From an uncultured Opitutia bacterium (GTDB lineage: Bacteria > Verrucomicrobiota > Verrucomicrobiia > Opitutales > UBA953): DNA of 50,171 nucleotides. The DNA is taken from the NCBI GenBank assembly GCA_903850885.1, contig CAINMU010000115.1:1-50171 (forward strand), read 5' to 3'. Numbering within the stretch: the stretch's first letter is position 1; every line of letters starts with the position of its first letter. The translations under genes and the position numbers were made by a program. Below, piece after piece: positions 1-8,109 of the stretch. The notes beneath the pieces are model-generated. The model was not told the origin of the DNA, did not search any database, and worked only from the letters and a program-made list of their open reading frames with translations.

Positions 1-537
1 GTGGGCCTGTTTGCTGACGATGAATAATTTGCGTTCAAAGTCCTGATCGGTGGCGCAAGAGGCAGGGCGACCGATGAAAACTTGGCGGACGCAGGGTTCG
101 CTCTTGACGGCAGTCTGGCCGAGGGTGGTGTTACGGGTCGGGACGGTGCGCCAGCCGAGGAGGCTAAGCCCTTCGGCTTGCAGCAACTCGACGAACACGC
201 GTTCGCTTTCGGCGCGAATCTTGGCGTCTGGGGAGAAATAGAGCATGCCGACACCGTAGTGTCCGGCCTTTGGCAGGGTAGCGATGCCGGCGGCCGGGGC
301 TACTTTGGTGAAGAAACCATGCGGGAGCTGGAGCAGGATGCCCGCGCCGTCGCCCGTATTGGGTTCGCAACCGCAGGCGCCCCGGTGATCGAGATTTACC
401 AGAATGGTCAGCGCTTGCTGAATGATGTCGTGGGAACGTTTGCCCTTCATCTGGCAAACGAAGCCGACGCCACAGGCATCATGCTCGAACTGGGGGTCGT
501 AGAGACCCTGTTTTTCGGGAAGTCCGGGATTCTTCAT
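1..537 (-). CDS. gltB: Glutamate synthase large subunit, N-terminal part (runs off window)
   Basis: This is the glutamine-amidotransferase end of NADPH/ferredoxin glutamate synthase, which makes glutamate from glutamine and 2-oxoglutarate. The frame is open from ATG at 537 to the window edge (179 codons). The start reads [20 protein letters not shown] followed by ACGVGFV. Cys22 in that motif is the expected N-terminal nucleophile exposed after propeptide removal. LDHRGACG and NTGDGAGIL follow, both typical of class II amidotransferase domains. The FMN and iron-sulfur parts lie outside the window. No Shine-Dalgarno is visible before the ATG. The family call is secure; large-subunit identity is inferred from the N-terminus alone. 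Confidence 0.93.
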   Translation of the reverse strand, partial: MKNPGLPEKQGLYDPQFEHDACGVGFVCQMKGKRSHDIIQQALTILVNLDHRGACGCEPNTGDGAGILLQLPHGFFTKVAPAAGIATLPKAGHYGVGMLYFSPDAKIRAESERVFVELLQAEGLSLLGWRTVPTRNTTLGQTAVKSEPCVRQVFIGRPASCATDQDFERKLFIVSKQAH

Positions 538-861
538 TTCTGGTGTAGGGAAAAAGGCTTAGAAAGTTACGGGGGGTGGTCGAGATCCACCAGAGGCGGC
601 GGAGACAGCCATACGGAGGTTAAATCTAGTGAACAATAATCCCCCCCTGTCAAAGGCAACTTAACGATAGGCGGACGGCTCGTTTAGGCGGGTGCCGGCT
701 GCGGGGTCGACGTCTCGGCGAGCGGCTCCTGCTTTTTAATAAAGATATGACGATAAATCAGCCAATCGCAGGGTTTTTTGGGCGGGATTTCGCCACCGAA
801 CCGGTGAGCGCAGTCCGTCTCCCTTGACTTTGTTTCCAGCCCGCTCGACTTACTTACGGCT
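538..861. other. 324-base intergenic region between gltB and the HEAT/methyltransferase gene
   Basis: This stretch separates two divergent genes. Besides the gltB promoter candidate it holds a minus-strand frame ending at 684. That frame reads PKKPCDWLIYRHIFIKKQ and then a Thr/Pro-rich tail ending QPAPA, which looks more protein-like than a random frame. Its only ATG (875) lies inside the start of the neighbouring gene, and no well-spaced ribosome site is visible. I do not call it a gene. No RNA gene or repeat was recognised. Confidence 0.35.
623..653 (-). promoter_or_regulatory. Putative sigma70-type promoter for gltB
   Basis: On the minus strand a perfect TTGACA (648-653) is followed after 19 bases by TAGATT (623-628). 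The expected transcript start is near 615, leaving about 78 bases of leader before the gltB ATG at 537. The leader contains a small GGTGG/CCACC stem. The spacer is longer than the ideal 17, so this is a candidate only. Confidence 0.4.
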
Positions 862-2395
862 ATGAAAGCCGACAACGACCTTTACCGCCAATTACGCGAG
901 TTGCCGGCGGCCCAGCTTTGGAATGAAGAGGTGCCCAAGTTCAACCTGCTCGGGGCCAAGGAGCGCAACCAGCAGGTGGCCCTCGTCCGGGCCGTCGGGG
1001 TCGTCTTCTCGACCTCGCGCAACCCCGAAATGAAGGCGGCCGTCAAAGCCTGGATGATCGGGCTGTTGCAGGACCCCTCCGAGAAAATCCGTCGCTACGC
1101 CACTGCGGCCATTCCCAAATTAGGGGGAGATGAGGCCTCGGAACAGAAACTCTTGGACATCTTACAGACGACCGAAGTGGAGCGGGAGAAGAAAAAGGTC
1201 GCCTCCGCTTTGGAGAAGATCGGCGGGGGCGGCGACACTCAAGGTGGTGGCGCAATCCGGCGAAAAATTAGTCAACGAACAGAAATTACGGGCCAGCGTG
1301 GCCCGCCAAGAAAATGCCGGTTCGGTGAAAATGGAGACGGTCCTCCCCAAGCAGCCCGGCTTGAAGCTACACCTGCGTTGCCGGATGGGCTTAGAGAATA
1401 TCGTCGCGAACGAAGTGCGCGAAGCCGAGGCCCAACGGGGTAAGTTCCGGGTGGTCGAGGTGCGCGGTTGCTGCGTGGTCATCGAGCCCAAGGAGGCTTT
1501 TACTTTAGCCGAACTTTATAAACTGCGTTGTTTTGATACGGCCAGTTTCGTCTTGGGCTTGGTGCGCAATCCGGAATCCGTCGTCGCCTTGGAAGGCTTG
1601 GCGAAATTGGTGGCCTCACCTTTGACCGAAAAACTGATGAGTGTGCTGACCGATGGCGCCTTGCGTTACCGGCTGAGTATGTTGGCCGAGGGTAATCATG
1701 ATGTCGCGGTCGAGAAGGTCACGACCCTGGCCTATCAGTTGAACCCCAAGCTATTGAACGATGCTCGCGAGGCCCCGTGGTCCATCGACGTGTTATTTAA
1801 TGAAATTAGCGCTTCGGTTGAATTGCGCCCGAAGATCAGCCCGAACCCTCGTTTATATTATCGGACCGATGTCATTAATGCCGCTTCGCATCCGCCGCTC
1901 GCGGCCTGCCTCGCCCGTCTGGCCGGCCGGATGCCGCACGAAATCGTCTGGGACCCGTTCTGCGGTTCGGCCTTGGAGTTAGCTGAAGTTGCCTTGATGG
2001 GCGGAGTCGATCAGGTGATCGGTACCGATATTGATCCGGAGGCTCTGGCAATCGGTCAGAAGAATTTCGCTGCGGCGAAGATCGCCGGCACCAAGGCCGC
2101 GTTCTACGCCTGTGACTTCCGGGACGTCGCCAAGATTCCCGAACTTGACCGGGGTAAAGTATCTTTGGTGATTTCCAATCCACCGCTGGGTCGCCGCATC
2201 CGGGTACCTAACATGCACGGGCTCTTTGCGGATCTTTTCCGATTGTCCTCTGAAGTGCTCCGTCCCGGTGGCCGCTTGGTCTTCGTGAATCCGTTGCGGC
2301 TCGAATCGACGGATCCCACCCTCCGTTTGGAAACCCGTTTTGCGGTGGACCTCGGCGGTTACGAATGCCGCGTCGAAGTCTATCGTAAGCGCTAG
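862..2395 (+). pseudogene. HEAT-repeat plus RNA methyltransferase protein, apparent frameshift
   Basis: Two overlapping frames form one protein if one base is removed. Residues 1 to about 125, from ATG 862, are helical and HEAT-like (for example VKAWMIGLLQDPSEKIRRYA). The second frame continues as a THUMP-like segment and a Rossmann methyltransferase with motif I (WDPFCGSALELAEVAL, near residue 363) and motif IV (SNPPLGRR, near 438), typical of RNA base methyltransferases of the UPF0020 class. The break is at the five-G run 1225-1229. Deleting one G gives EKIGGAATLKVV without a seam and a 510-residue protein. It may be a sequencing error, a true mutation or recoding. The exact RNA target cannot be read from sequence. 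Confidence 0.7.
1331..2395 (+). CDS. Methyltransferase part of the frameshifted gene (UPF0020-like RNA methyltransferase)
   Basis: If the frameshift is real and the downstream part is translated separately, the likely start is ATG 1331 (METVLPKQPGLKLHLRC), just after the HEAT region. This piece holds the THUMP-like segment and the whole SAM-binding domain: the DPFCGS glycine loop, the acidic end of the second strand in GTDIDPEA, and the catalytic NPPL motif. It is otherwise intact to its stop at 2395, with no internal damage, which favours a recent event or a sequencing error over long-term decay. Confidence 0.55.
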   Translation: METVLPKQPGLKLHLRCRMGLENIVANEVREAEAQRGKFRVVEVRGCCVVIEPKEAFTLAELYKLRCFDTASFVLGLVRNPESVVALEGLAKLVASPLTEKLMSVLTDGALRYRLSMLAEGNHDVAVEKVTTLAYQLNPKLLNDAREAPWSIDVLFNEISASVELRPKISPNPRLYYRTDVINAASHPPLAACLARLAGRMPHEIVWDPFCGSALELAEVALMGGVDQVIGTDIDPEALAIGQKNFAAAKIAGTKAAFYACDFRDVAKIPELDRGKVSLVISNPPLGRRIRVPNMHGLFADLFRLSSEVLRPGGRLVFVNPLRLESTDPTLRLETRFAVDLGGYECRVEVYRKR

Positions 2396-2404
2396 GTATA
2401 AACG

Positions 2405-2435
2405 GAAACAGCCCGCGACCGGGTGGGCGCGAGCT
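2405..2435 (-). terminator. Terminator hairpin downstream of tmRNA
   Basis: An 8-base-pair stem (2410-2417 with 2428-2435, one G-U pair) is followed on the minus strand by a T-rich run (TGTTTCCGTTT). It lies just beyond the tmRNA 3' end. It also sits 15 bases after the methyltransferase stop, so it could act in both directions. Confidence 0.5.
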
Positions 2436-2452
2436 GGTAACTTCTCAAAGGG

Positions 2453-2818
2453 TGGAGGTGGCGGGAGTCGAACCCGCGTCTTCCTATCCTTACGTCGTAA
2501 CTTCTACATGCGTAGCTTCATCATTGATCTCGACCGCGTTTGGAGATGAGCACCCGTGCGGCCTATCTGTATTCTCACTTACCCTGGAGATAACAACTAG
2601 AGGAGGGGATCGCCCACGTTAACCAAGCTGATCCAAGGCTGTAGGCGTACCCTGGGGCTTGTCGCAGTACTTAGGCTGCGAGCGCGAGAACGTTGTCGTT
2701 CTCGAACGTGATGGTGTTTTTAGCAGTTATAGTGCTGCCAGTTGGATTTAAGAGGTTACTGACTACCCTCTGCATGCCGTCGCGATATCTTGATTGGAAT
2801 CGAATCCGGAACACCCCC
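2453..2818 (-). ncRNA. ssrA: Transfer-messenger RNA (tmRNA)
   Basis: The RNA rescues stalled ribosomes by acting as tRNA and then mRNA for a degradation tag. The 5' end GGGGGTG (from 2818) pairs with the 3' CACCTCC followed by discriminator A (2453). The T-arm GGGTTCGACTCCC lies in the 3' region. CCA is not encoded. The message part, entered after TAACT, encodes AKNTITFENDNVLALAA and a TAA stop at 2671-2673; the LALAA ending is the usual ClpXP/SspB-recognised type. At 366 bases it is a normal one-piece tmRNA. A minus-strand GATAAT at 2836-2841 is a plausible -10 element, 18 bases upstream of the mature 5' end. Confidence 0.95.
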
Positions 2819-2970
2819 GAAATGGTTAGTCGGTCATTATCGGGTCCGACTGAGAAGGAACATTCATCATTGTCCACGATAACGGTGGGAAGTCAAGGGA
2901 AGGGGGTAATGCCCCTAAACCGCATTTTTCTCTTTCCTAACCGACCTTATGTCGGTGGGGTGTTGTCGGT

Positions 2971-3924
2971 ATGAATGTATTTTCCGCCGATGTCGCGCTG
3001 GCCATCGCCCGCTTAGGCTTATTGATTTTACTGGGTTGGTTTTTGGCCCATCGCAGCTGGGTCGGTCCGCATGCCCGCCAACCTTTGATGCGTCTGGGGC
3101 TGTGGGTTTTCTTTCCGGCGATGATCTTCGATCGGGTCAGCAGTAATCCGCTGATTCATTCGGGTCCGACCGCCTTGCTCTATTTAGGCGCGGGTTTCCT
3201 CATGATTATCGTCGGGATTTTGGTCGGGCGAGCGGTCGCCGCTTTGTTTCGTTTTCCGCCGGGCGATGCGAAACGAACTTTTGCCTATGCATCCGGCATC
3301 AATAATTTCGGTTACCTGGGTATTCCGGTGACCGCGGCGCTTTTCGACCAAGACGTCGTCGGGGTTTTATTGGTACACAATGTCGGGGTCGAAGCGGCGG
3401 TCTGGACGTTCGGGGTCGCGTTTCTTTCCGGCGCCCCTCCCGGTAAGAGCCTCAAGCAACTTGCCCAGCCCATGACGGTGGCGCTCGCGGTAGCGCTTGC
3501 CATCAATTTTGCGGGTCTGGGTGAAACCACGGCGATTCATTTCGCCGGCCAGTTCTGTCACACCATTGGCGAATGCGCCATCCCGATCGGGACTATCCTG
3601 ACGGGCATCTATCTCCATGAGACCCTGCAAGGGTTTAAGTTCATCGCCGATGCGCGGGTGACTTTCGGCGTGATGGCCGTCCGCTGGTTGGTGATGCCCG
3701 TCATTTTGCTCAGCGTGGCCTGTTGGTTCATTCCCGACCCCGCGCTCCGGAAGGTCATGATGGTGCAGGCGGCCATGCCGGCAGGTATTTTTACGTTTCT
3801 CATCGTTGAGCTTTATAAGGGGGATGTCTCGGTCGCTCTGCGAGTGGCGGTCGTGACCGTCGCGTTCTGCCCGCTGATCACTCCGCTCTGGCTTTACGTC
3901 GGCTCCCGTTGGCTCGGCTTGTAA
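2971..3924 (+). CDS. AEC-family (auxin efflux carrier-like) transporter
   Basis: A 317-residue integral membrane protein with about ten hydrophobic segments from residue 9 to the C-terminus. The pattern is that of the AEC/MleP superfamily of secondary carriers: the central segment ASGINNFGYLGIPVTAALFD has the conserved Asn-Gly-Pro region, and VQAAMPAGIFTFLIVELYKGD near residue 275 matches the second inverted repeat. Family members export or import organic acids or auxin-like compounds; the substrate here is unknown. The start ATG is 152 bases from the tmRNA 5' end, and a 5-base-pair stem (CCGAC/GTCGG) lies just upstream. Its 3' end is followed closely by the lipoprotein cluster. Confidence 0.85.
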   Translation: MNVFSADVALAIARLGLLILLGWFLAHRSWVGPHARQPLMRLGLWVFFPAMIFDRVSSNPLIHSGPTALLYLGAGFLMIIVGILVGRAVAALFRFPPGDAKRTFAYASGINNFGYLGIPVTAALFDQDVVGVLLVHNVGVEAAVWTFGVAFLSGAPPGKSLKQLAQPMTVALAVALAINFAGLGETTAIHFAGQFCHTIGECAIPIGTILTGIYLHETLQGFKFIADARVTFGVMAVRWLVMPVILLSVACWFIPDPALRKVMMVQAAMPAGIFTFLIVELYKGDVSVALRVAVVTVAFCPLITPLWLYVGSRWLGL

Positions 3925-3992
3925 TTTTCGCCGTTTGCATCTCCCGCTTTACACGCTCCCGAGTTGAGGCTAATTTTCATCTCACTATTTTT

Positions 3993-5384
3993 GTGCGTTC
4001 GACCTTGTTAATCATTCCCAGCTTGGCCCTCTTGGTGGGTTGCGCGGCCTATGTGGAGAAAGGACCGCGGGTTCGTTCCGCTAATATCGAAGGAGATTAC
4101 GAGATGGTGAGCCGCGTGGCGGCGGCTTCGGCCGAGGATCAGCCCAACGATGCTTTGGTTTGGAAACTGGAGGAGGGTGCAGCCTTACGCGCCCAAGGGG
4201 ATTTAAAAGGTAGCATCAAGGTCTTGGAAGAAGTGGAAGACCGACTCCGGGCGGAAGAAGGGCGACCTGACTTTTCGCTGGCCGGCGAAGGTTTGGCCGC
4301 GTTTTCCAATAACTACGCCCAAGCCTATCGGGCCAAACCGTATGACCGGATTTACGCTTCCACCTATCAGGTGCTGAATCACCTCGAGTCAGGCAATCGC
4401 GCTGCGGCCCGTGTTTCCGTGAATCGCCTGCGCTTCGTGCAGGAGACTTTTGGGTCCGGCATTCTTTATCAGAAAGAAATCAAATCCGAAAGATATGACC
4501 TCGCTAAAGCGACCCAAGATGACCGCACCCAGGAAGGTCTTTCGATTATTAAAGAGGAACTCGATGGTCTGACGCCGGGGGCCGCCTACGACGACGCGTT
4601 CAGCCATTGGCTCCAAGGCTTATATTTTTTCCGGATGGGAGACGGTGCCAGCGATCTGGAAAGAGCCCGCAAGGAATTTACGGCCGCCCATGCTTTGACC
4701 AAGGGTTGCCCTACGATCGAGGCTGACCTCGCTGAATGTGAGGCGGTCTTGGCCGGCGGTGCGCCGACGACCCGCGTCGTCTATGTCATTTCCGAAACCG
4801 GCAACTGTCCGGAATGGCGGGAGCAACGCGTGGACATCCCGCTCTTCGTCGTCGCGTTGCGCGTGCCTTATGTTTCGGTCGCCTTGCCGGCCCTGCGACC
4901 CGTGGGTTACGATTATAAACTGCGCGTCCAATTGGAGGGCAAGCCGGTGGCTTTGGCCCTGGCGTCCCGGACCGAGGGGCTGATCGCCAAGCATTTTGAG
5001 GCCGCCTTGCCGGGCATCAAAGCCCAGGCTTTTACTTCGGCGGCGGTGAAGGCCACCGCGAGTTATATTCTTAATAAATCAGCGGAAGTGTCGGCTAATC
5101 GGCAAAATATTAGTTCCGGGGCGGCGCTTTTCGCCCTGGCGACCAAGCTTGGGACCGCGGTCTACACCGTTGGCACAACTAAGGCCGACCTTCGGAATTG
5201 GAGCGGTTTACCCGCCCGCTTTTCCCTCGCAAGGGTGACGGCCCCGGTGGGCGCTTCTTTGACGATTCCCGGCCACCCCGAACTCTCTTTAAACCTACCG
5301 GCGGGCAAGGTTCTGCTTGTAAGCCTCAAGAGCACAGGGGAAAATAAGCCCCTCACCTTACGCTGCACGACTCTCGTCCCATGA
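3993..5384 (+). CDS. COG3014-like periplasmic lipoprotein
   Basis: Starting at GTG 3993 gives a 463-residue lipoprotein with an N-terminal segment VRSTLLIIPSLALLVGCAAY; the lipobox LVGC puts the acylated cysteine at residue 17. An upstream ATG at 3909 would overlap the AEC gene and add a non-signal leader, so GTG is preferred. The mature part is helical at first (TPR-like spacing around EEGAALRAQGDLKGSIKVLEEVE) and beta-rich later. It resembles the COG3014 proteins that precede ycfL and lpoB homologues in proteobacteria. Its stop overlaps the next ATG by four bases. Its biochemical role is not known; context suggests cell-envelope or peptidoglycan work. Confidence 0.75.
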   Translation: MRSTLLIIPSLALLVGCAAYVEKGPRVRSANIEGDYEMVSRVAAASAEDQPNDALVWKLEEGAALRAQGDLKGSIKVLEEVEDRLRAEEGRPDFSLAGEGLAAFSNNYAQAYRAKPYDRIYASTYQVLNHLESGNRAAARVSVNRLRFVQETFGSGILYQKEIKSERYDLAKATQDDRTQEGLSIIKEELDGLTPGAAYDDAFSHWLQGLYFFRMGDGASDLERARKEFTAAHALTKGCPTIEADLAECEAVLAGGAPTTRVVYVISETGNCPEWREQRVDIPLFVVALRVPYVSVALPALRPVGYDYKLRVQLEGKPVALALASRTEGLIAKHFEAALPGIKAQAFTSAAVKATASYILNKSAEVSANRQNISSGAALFALATKLGTAVYTVGTTKADLRNWSGLPARFSLARVTAPVGASLTIPGHPELSLNLPAGKVLLVSLKSTGENKPLTLRCTTLVP

Positions 5385-5812
5385 ACAAACTCCTCCCTCT
5401 GCTCGCCCTCGGCTTTCTGGCCGGTTGCACGTCGGTCATCAACACCGGCGACAAAATCGAACGCGCCTTGACGCCGCCGGATGCCGTCAACTACGCGACC
5501 ACGCGTCCCGAGGGTGGTTTCTCGACGCAGATCAACGATAACCGTTTCGGCAATAAGCTCGAATTGCTGGCGGCCCGTAAATCGAAGACCGCGGGCGGCT
5601 TCACGCAGGTTCAATTTGATTTACGTAATGGTTCGTACCTCGGCCAGACCGCGAACGTTAGCTTTGAGTGGCTGGCGGCGGATGGTTCGGTCACCGAACG
5701 CCAAGGTAATTGGATGGTCACTCCTTTAGAGCCAGGGGCCTTGACCACGGTCACCGCGACCGCGCTTAAATCCACGTCCGCCGAATGCCGCCTACGCGTC
5801 ATCTCTCGCTAA
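5381..5812 (+). CDS. YcfL-like (DUF1425) lipoprotein
   Basis: A 143-residue lipoprotein with signal MNKLLPLLALGFLAGC (acyl Cys16) and a compact beta-rich domain: KTAGGFTQVQFDLRNGSY, then SFEWLAADG and GNWMVTPLEPG. This is the layout of YcfL/DUF1425 proteins, which have an immunoglobulin-like fold. The start overlaps the COG3014-like stop (ATGA) and the lpoB-like ATG follows nine bases after its stop, so the three are surely co-transcribed. In enterobacteria ycfL lies beside lpoB. Its own function is not settled. Confidence 0.8.
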   Translation: MNKLLPLLALGFLAGCTSVINTGDKIERALTPPDAVNYATTRPEGGFSTQINDNRFGNKLELLAARKSKTAGGFTQVQFDLRNGSYLGQTANVSFEWLAADGSVTERQGNWMVTPLEPGALTTVTATALKSTSAECRLRVISR

Positions 5813-5821
5813 TTTATCCCC

Positions 5822-6367
5822 ATGAACAAAATCTCCCTCCTCGCTATGGCCGCGCTGATCGTCGGCTGCGACACCCCTGCCAGTTATAAGGATTCCGAAG
5901 GGCGTCAGCTCGTCGTCAGTCTCGAGAAGATCAACATCCAGGATTTCGCCACGGCCGGCAACGCGATGTTGCAATCGATGATCACGTCCCCGGCCTTTAA
6001 CGCCGCGGGCGCCTCGCCCGTTTTACAAATTGGGCAGATCACCAACGATACCGGAACGAATTTCGATACGAGCGTCTTGCTTTCCAAGATGACCGTGCCC
6101 CTGGTCAATGCCGGTCGGGTTACCTTGATCGAAAGCGACGCGGTAGCGAGCGCCGCCCGCAAGAACGCCGGATCCAGTGCGAAGGTTCCCCAGCCTGATT
6201 TTGTCCTTTCCGGTAAGATCCTTGAGGATCGTTCGAATGCGGGCTCCACCCGGCAGTCATCCTTTATCTTTCAACTTACGCTCGTCGAAGTGAAGCGCAG
6301 CGTCGCCATCTGGAAGGATGAAAAGATCGTGACCAAGCAAGGCTCCAAGAACTCGGTCGGCTTCTGA
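5822..6367 (+). CDS. lpoB: LpoB-like penicillin-binding-protein activator lipoprotein
   Basis: A 181-residue lipoprotein with signal MNKISLLAMAALIVGC (Cys16). The domain matches LpoB: SPVLQIGQITNDTGTNFDTSVLLSKM, the strand VTLIESDAVASAAR, and PDFVLSGKILEDRSN followed by FQLTLVEVKRSVAIWKDEKIVTKQ. In E. coli LpoB is an outer-membrane lipoprotein that reaches through peptidoglycan to activate PBP1b. The disordered linker that spans the periplasm in E. coli is nearly absent here, so reach to a PBP is uncertain. It is the last of the three-lipoprotein cluster. Confidence 0.82.
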   Translation: MNKISLLAMAALIVGCDTPASYKDSEGRQLVVSLEKINIQDFATAGNAMLQSMITSPAFNAAGASPVLQIGQITNDTGTNFDTSVLLSKMTVPLVNAGRVTLIESDAVASAARKNAGSSAKVPQPDFVLSGKILEDRSNAGSTRQSSFIFQLTLVEVKRSVAIWKDEKIVTKQGSKNSVGF

Positions 6368-6419
6368 TAAACCCTCGCCAGTCAGCCTGCCATCTACCAA
6401 CCTGCTTCTTCTTAAGGAG

Positions 6420-7469
6420 ATGCAGGTTGATTTTTTAATCGTTGGACAAGGCTTGGCTGGCTCGTTGCTCGCCAAGGGGCTGCGTGCCCGCGGCAAAACG
6501 GTGCGCGTCGTCGATGATGGTTGGAAGTCTTCCGCCTCACAGGTGGCCGCAGGGCTGATGACGCCGTTGACCGGCCGTCGTTTCACCCTGACGAAAGATT
6601 ACCCGCAATTATTTGCCACGGCCCGCCAGGCGTTGACCGTCGCGGAGGTCTTCCGTCCGCTGGATGTTTACCGGATGTTCGTGGACGAGGAACAACGGTC
6701 GAAAGGCCTGAAGCGAGCCGAGTGCGGCAGCTGTCAGCCATTTATCCGAAAAATCACCCAACATCACGGTGAGTTCGATGCGAGCCTGACCGATGCTTTC
6801 GGCGGTGCCATGATGCAGGGTGCGTGGGTTGATCTGCCTAAGCTGCTGGCCGATGCTCGCGCCGAACTTAAGGCCGCTGGTTGCATGATAGAGGATATTT
6901 TTGAGCCCGAAGAGATGCGGGATCATCCTGCTGACATCGCATGGAAGGGGGTCAGAGCGGGTGGCATCATTTTCTGTGATGGGTATAAATCGGCCCTTCG
7001 TGGCCCCTTTAAGGATCTGGCTTGGCAGCCCGCCAAAGGAGAGGCCTTAAATATCACCTCCAATGCCCCGCAAGGCGCTTTTATCCTTAATCGCGAGGGT
7101 TGGGCCTTGCCGCTCGGCGGCGGCCGCTGGCGGACCGGTACGAACTGGCAATGGGATCAACTGGATGAGACCCCGACCGAAGCGCAAAAGACAAAGCTCA
7201 TCGCACGCTTCCAAGGGTATTTTGCCCATCCAGTAGGGGTGGATGTCACCGCTCATGTCGCCGGTGTTCGCCCGTGTACGGCGGATAATCATCCCTTTCT
7301 CGGAACGCATCCGACGCTGCCACGGGTGCATATCTTAAATGGGCTGGGCCCGCGGGGAACCGTGTGGGCGCCGACGGCCGTCAACGAGATGGTGGCCTAC
7401 CTTGTCGACGGCCGTCCGATCCGGCCCGAATGTGACGTCCGTCGCAAACTGAGCCGAACGGTCGGGTAG
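6420..7469 (+). CDS. FAD-dependent oxidoreductase of the D-amino-acid-oxidase (DAO) family
   Basis: A 349-residue flavoprotein. The dinucleotide fold is at the extreme N-terminus (DFLIVGQGLAGSLLAKGL, GxGxxG at residues 9-14), and the C-terminal HVAGVRPCTADNHPFLGTHP and ILNGLGPRGTVWAP segments match DAO/glycine-oxidase/MnmC-type enzymes that oxidise amines. The substrate is unknown. AAGGAG directly abuts the ATG at 6420 with no spacer, so it is not a usable Shine-Dalgarno site, yet the fold needs this start. It lies 52 bases after the lpoB-like gene and may be in the same transcript. It converges with aroQ. Confidence 0.82.
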   Translation: MQVDFLIVGQGLAGSLLAKGLRARGKTVRVVDDGWKSSASQVAAGLMTPLTGRRFTLTKDYPQLFATARQALTVAEVFRPLDVYRMFVDEEQRSKGLKRAECGSCQPFIRKITQHHGEFDASLTDAFGGAMMQGAWVDLPKLLADARAELKAAGCMIEDIFEPEEMRDHPADIAWKGVRAGGIIFCDGYKSALRGPFKDLAWQPAKGEALNITSNAPQGAFILNREGWALPLGGGRWRTGTNWQWDQLDETPTEAQKTKLIARFQGYFAHPVGVDVTAHVAGVRPCTADNHPFLGTHPTLPRVHILNGLGPRGTVWAPTAVNEMVAYLVDGRPIRPECDVRRKLSRTVG

Positions 7470-7523
7470 GGCAGGCGGCAGCCGAAGATCGCGGCCGGAT
7501 TTATGCCGTGTCGGCCGGTAAGC

Positions 7524-8000
7524 TTACTTCTTCTTCGACTTAGCACCCTTGGCGGCTTTCGCTGGCGGGGTCTGCTTGCCGACGAGGAAATCGACGGCGA
7601 GTAAGTAGCCGTCAAATCCCAGACCGGTGATCACGCCTTCGCAGGCGGAGGCCGTTACGGATTTATGCCGGAATTCTTCCCGCTTGTAGATATTCGAAAT
7701 ATGCACCTCGACGGCCTGCATGCTGCTGCCGGCGATACTGTCGCGCAGGGCGACGCTGACGTGGGTGTGGCCGCCGGGATTGATGACGAGAAATTTTACG
7801 CCGTCGTCGGCCCACTTCGCGATCGTATCGATGAGTTTACCTTCGTGGTTGGATTGGAAGAAGCGCGTCTTGGCGCCCGCAGCTTTTGCGTGCGCGGCGA
7901 TGAGTTTTTCAAGGTCAGCAAGCGTCTGCTTGCCGTAGACCTCCGGCTCGCGCTTGCCGAGCCGATCGAGGTTAGGTCCATTGATGACGCCGATTTCCAT
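7524..8000 (-). CDS. aroQ: Type II 3-dehydroquinate dehydratase
   Basis: Shikimate-pathway enzyme that removes water from 3-dehydroquinate. Start at ATG 8000 gives MEIGVINGPNLDRLGKREPE and 158 residues; a TTG two codons upstream is possible. Catalytic features are present: Tyr22 in EVYG, the SNHEGKLID loop, His100 in VEVHISNIYKREEFRHKS with the following Arg. The usual NPGAYTH motif reads NPGGHTH here (residues 74-80). A lysine/alanine tail (AKAAKGAKSKKK) extends past the normal C-terminus. It lies downstream of acnA with about 110 bases between. Confidence 0.93.
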   Translation of the reverse strand: MEIGVINGPNLDRLGKREPEVYGKQTLADLEKLIAAHAKAAGAKTRFFQSNHEGKLIDTIAKWADDGVKFLVINPGGHTHVSVALRDSIAGSSMQAVEVHISNIYKREEFRHKSVTASACEGVITGLGFDGYLLAVDFLVGKQTPPAKAAKGAKSKKK

Positions 8001-8060
8001 AGGCAATCTTTAGCGGGAGGGCATGGCTGGCTCAAGAAGCAATCGGGGGCAACGGGCACG

Positions 8061-8087
8061 AAAAAGGGCGACTTGTGGGGCCGCCCT
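8061..8087 (-). terminator. Possible terminator after acnA
   Basis: On the minus strand a 6-base-pair stem AGGGCG/CGCCCT (8082-8087 with 8065-8070) is followed by TTTTT. The 11-base loop is large, so termination may be partial, allowing some read-through to aroQ. Confidence 0.4.
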
Positions 8088-8109
8088 GGGTCGCCGCTGG
8101 GGTCCTGAC

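Noticed and set aside
82..639. Plus-strand 185-residue open frame at the window start
   Set aside because: It is the complement of the gltB N-terminus, which has unmistakable family motifs on the minus strand.
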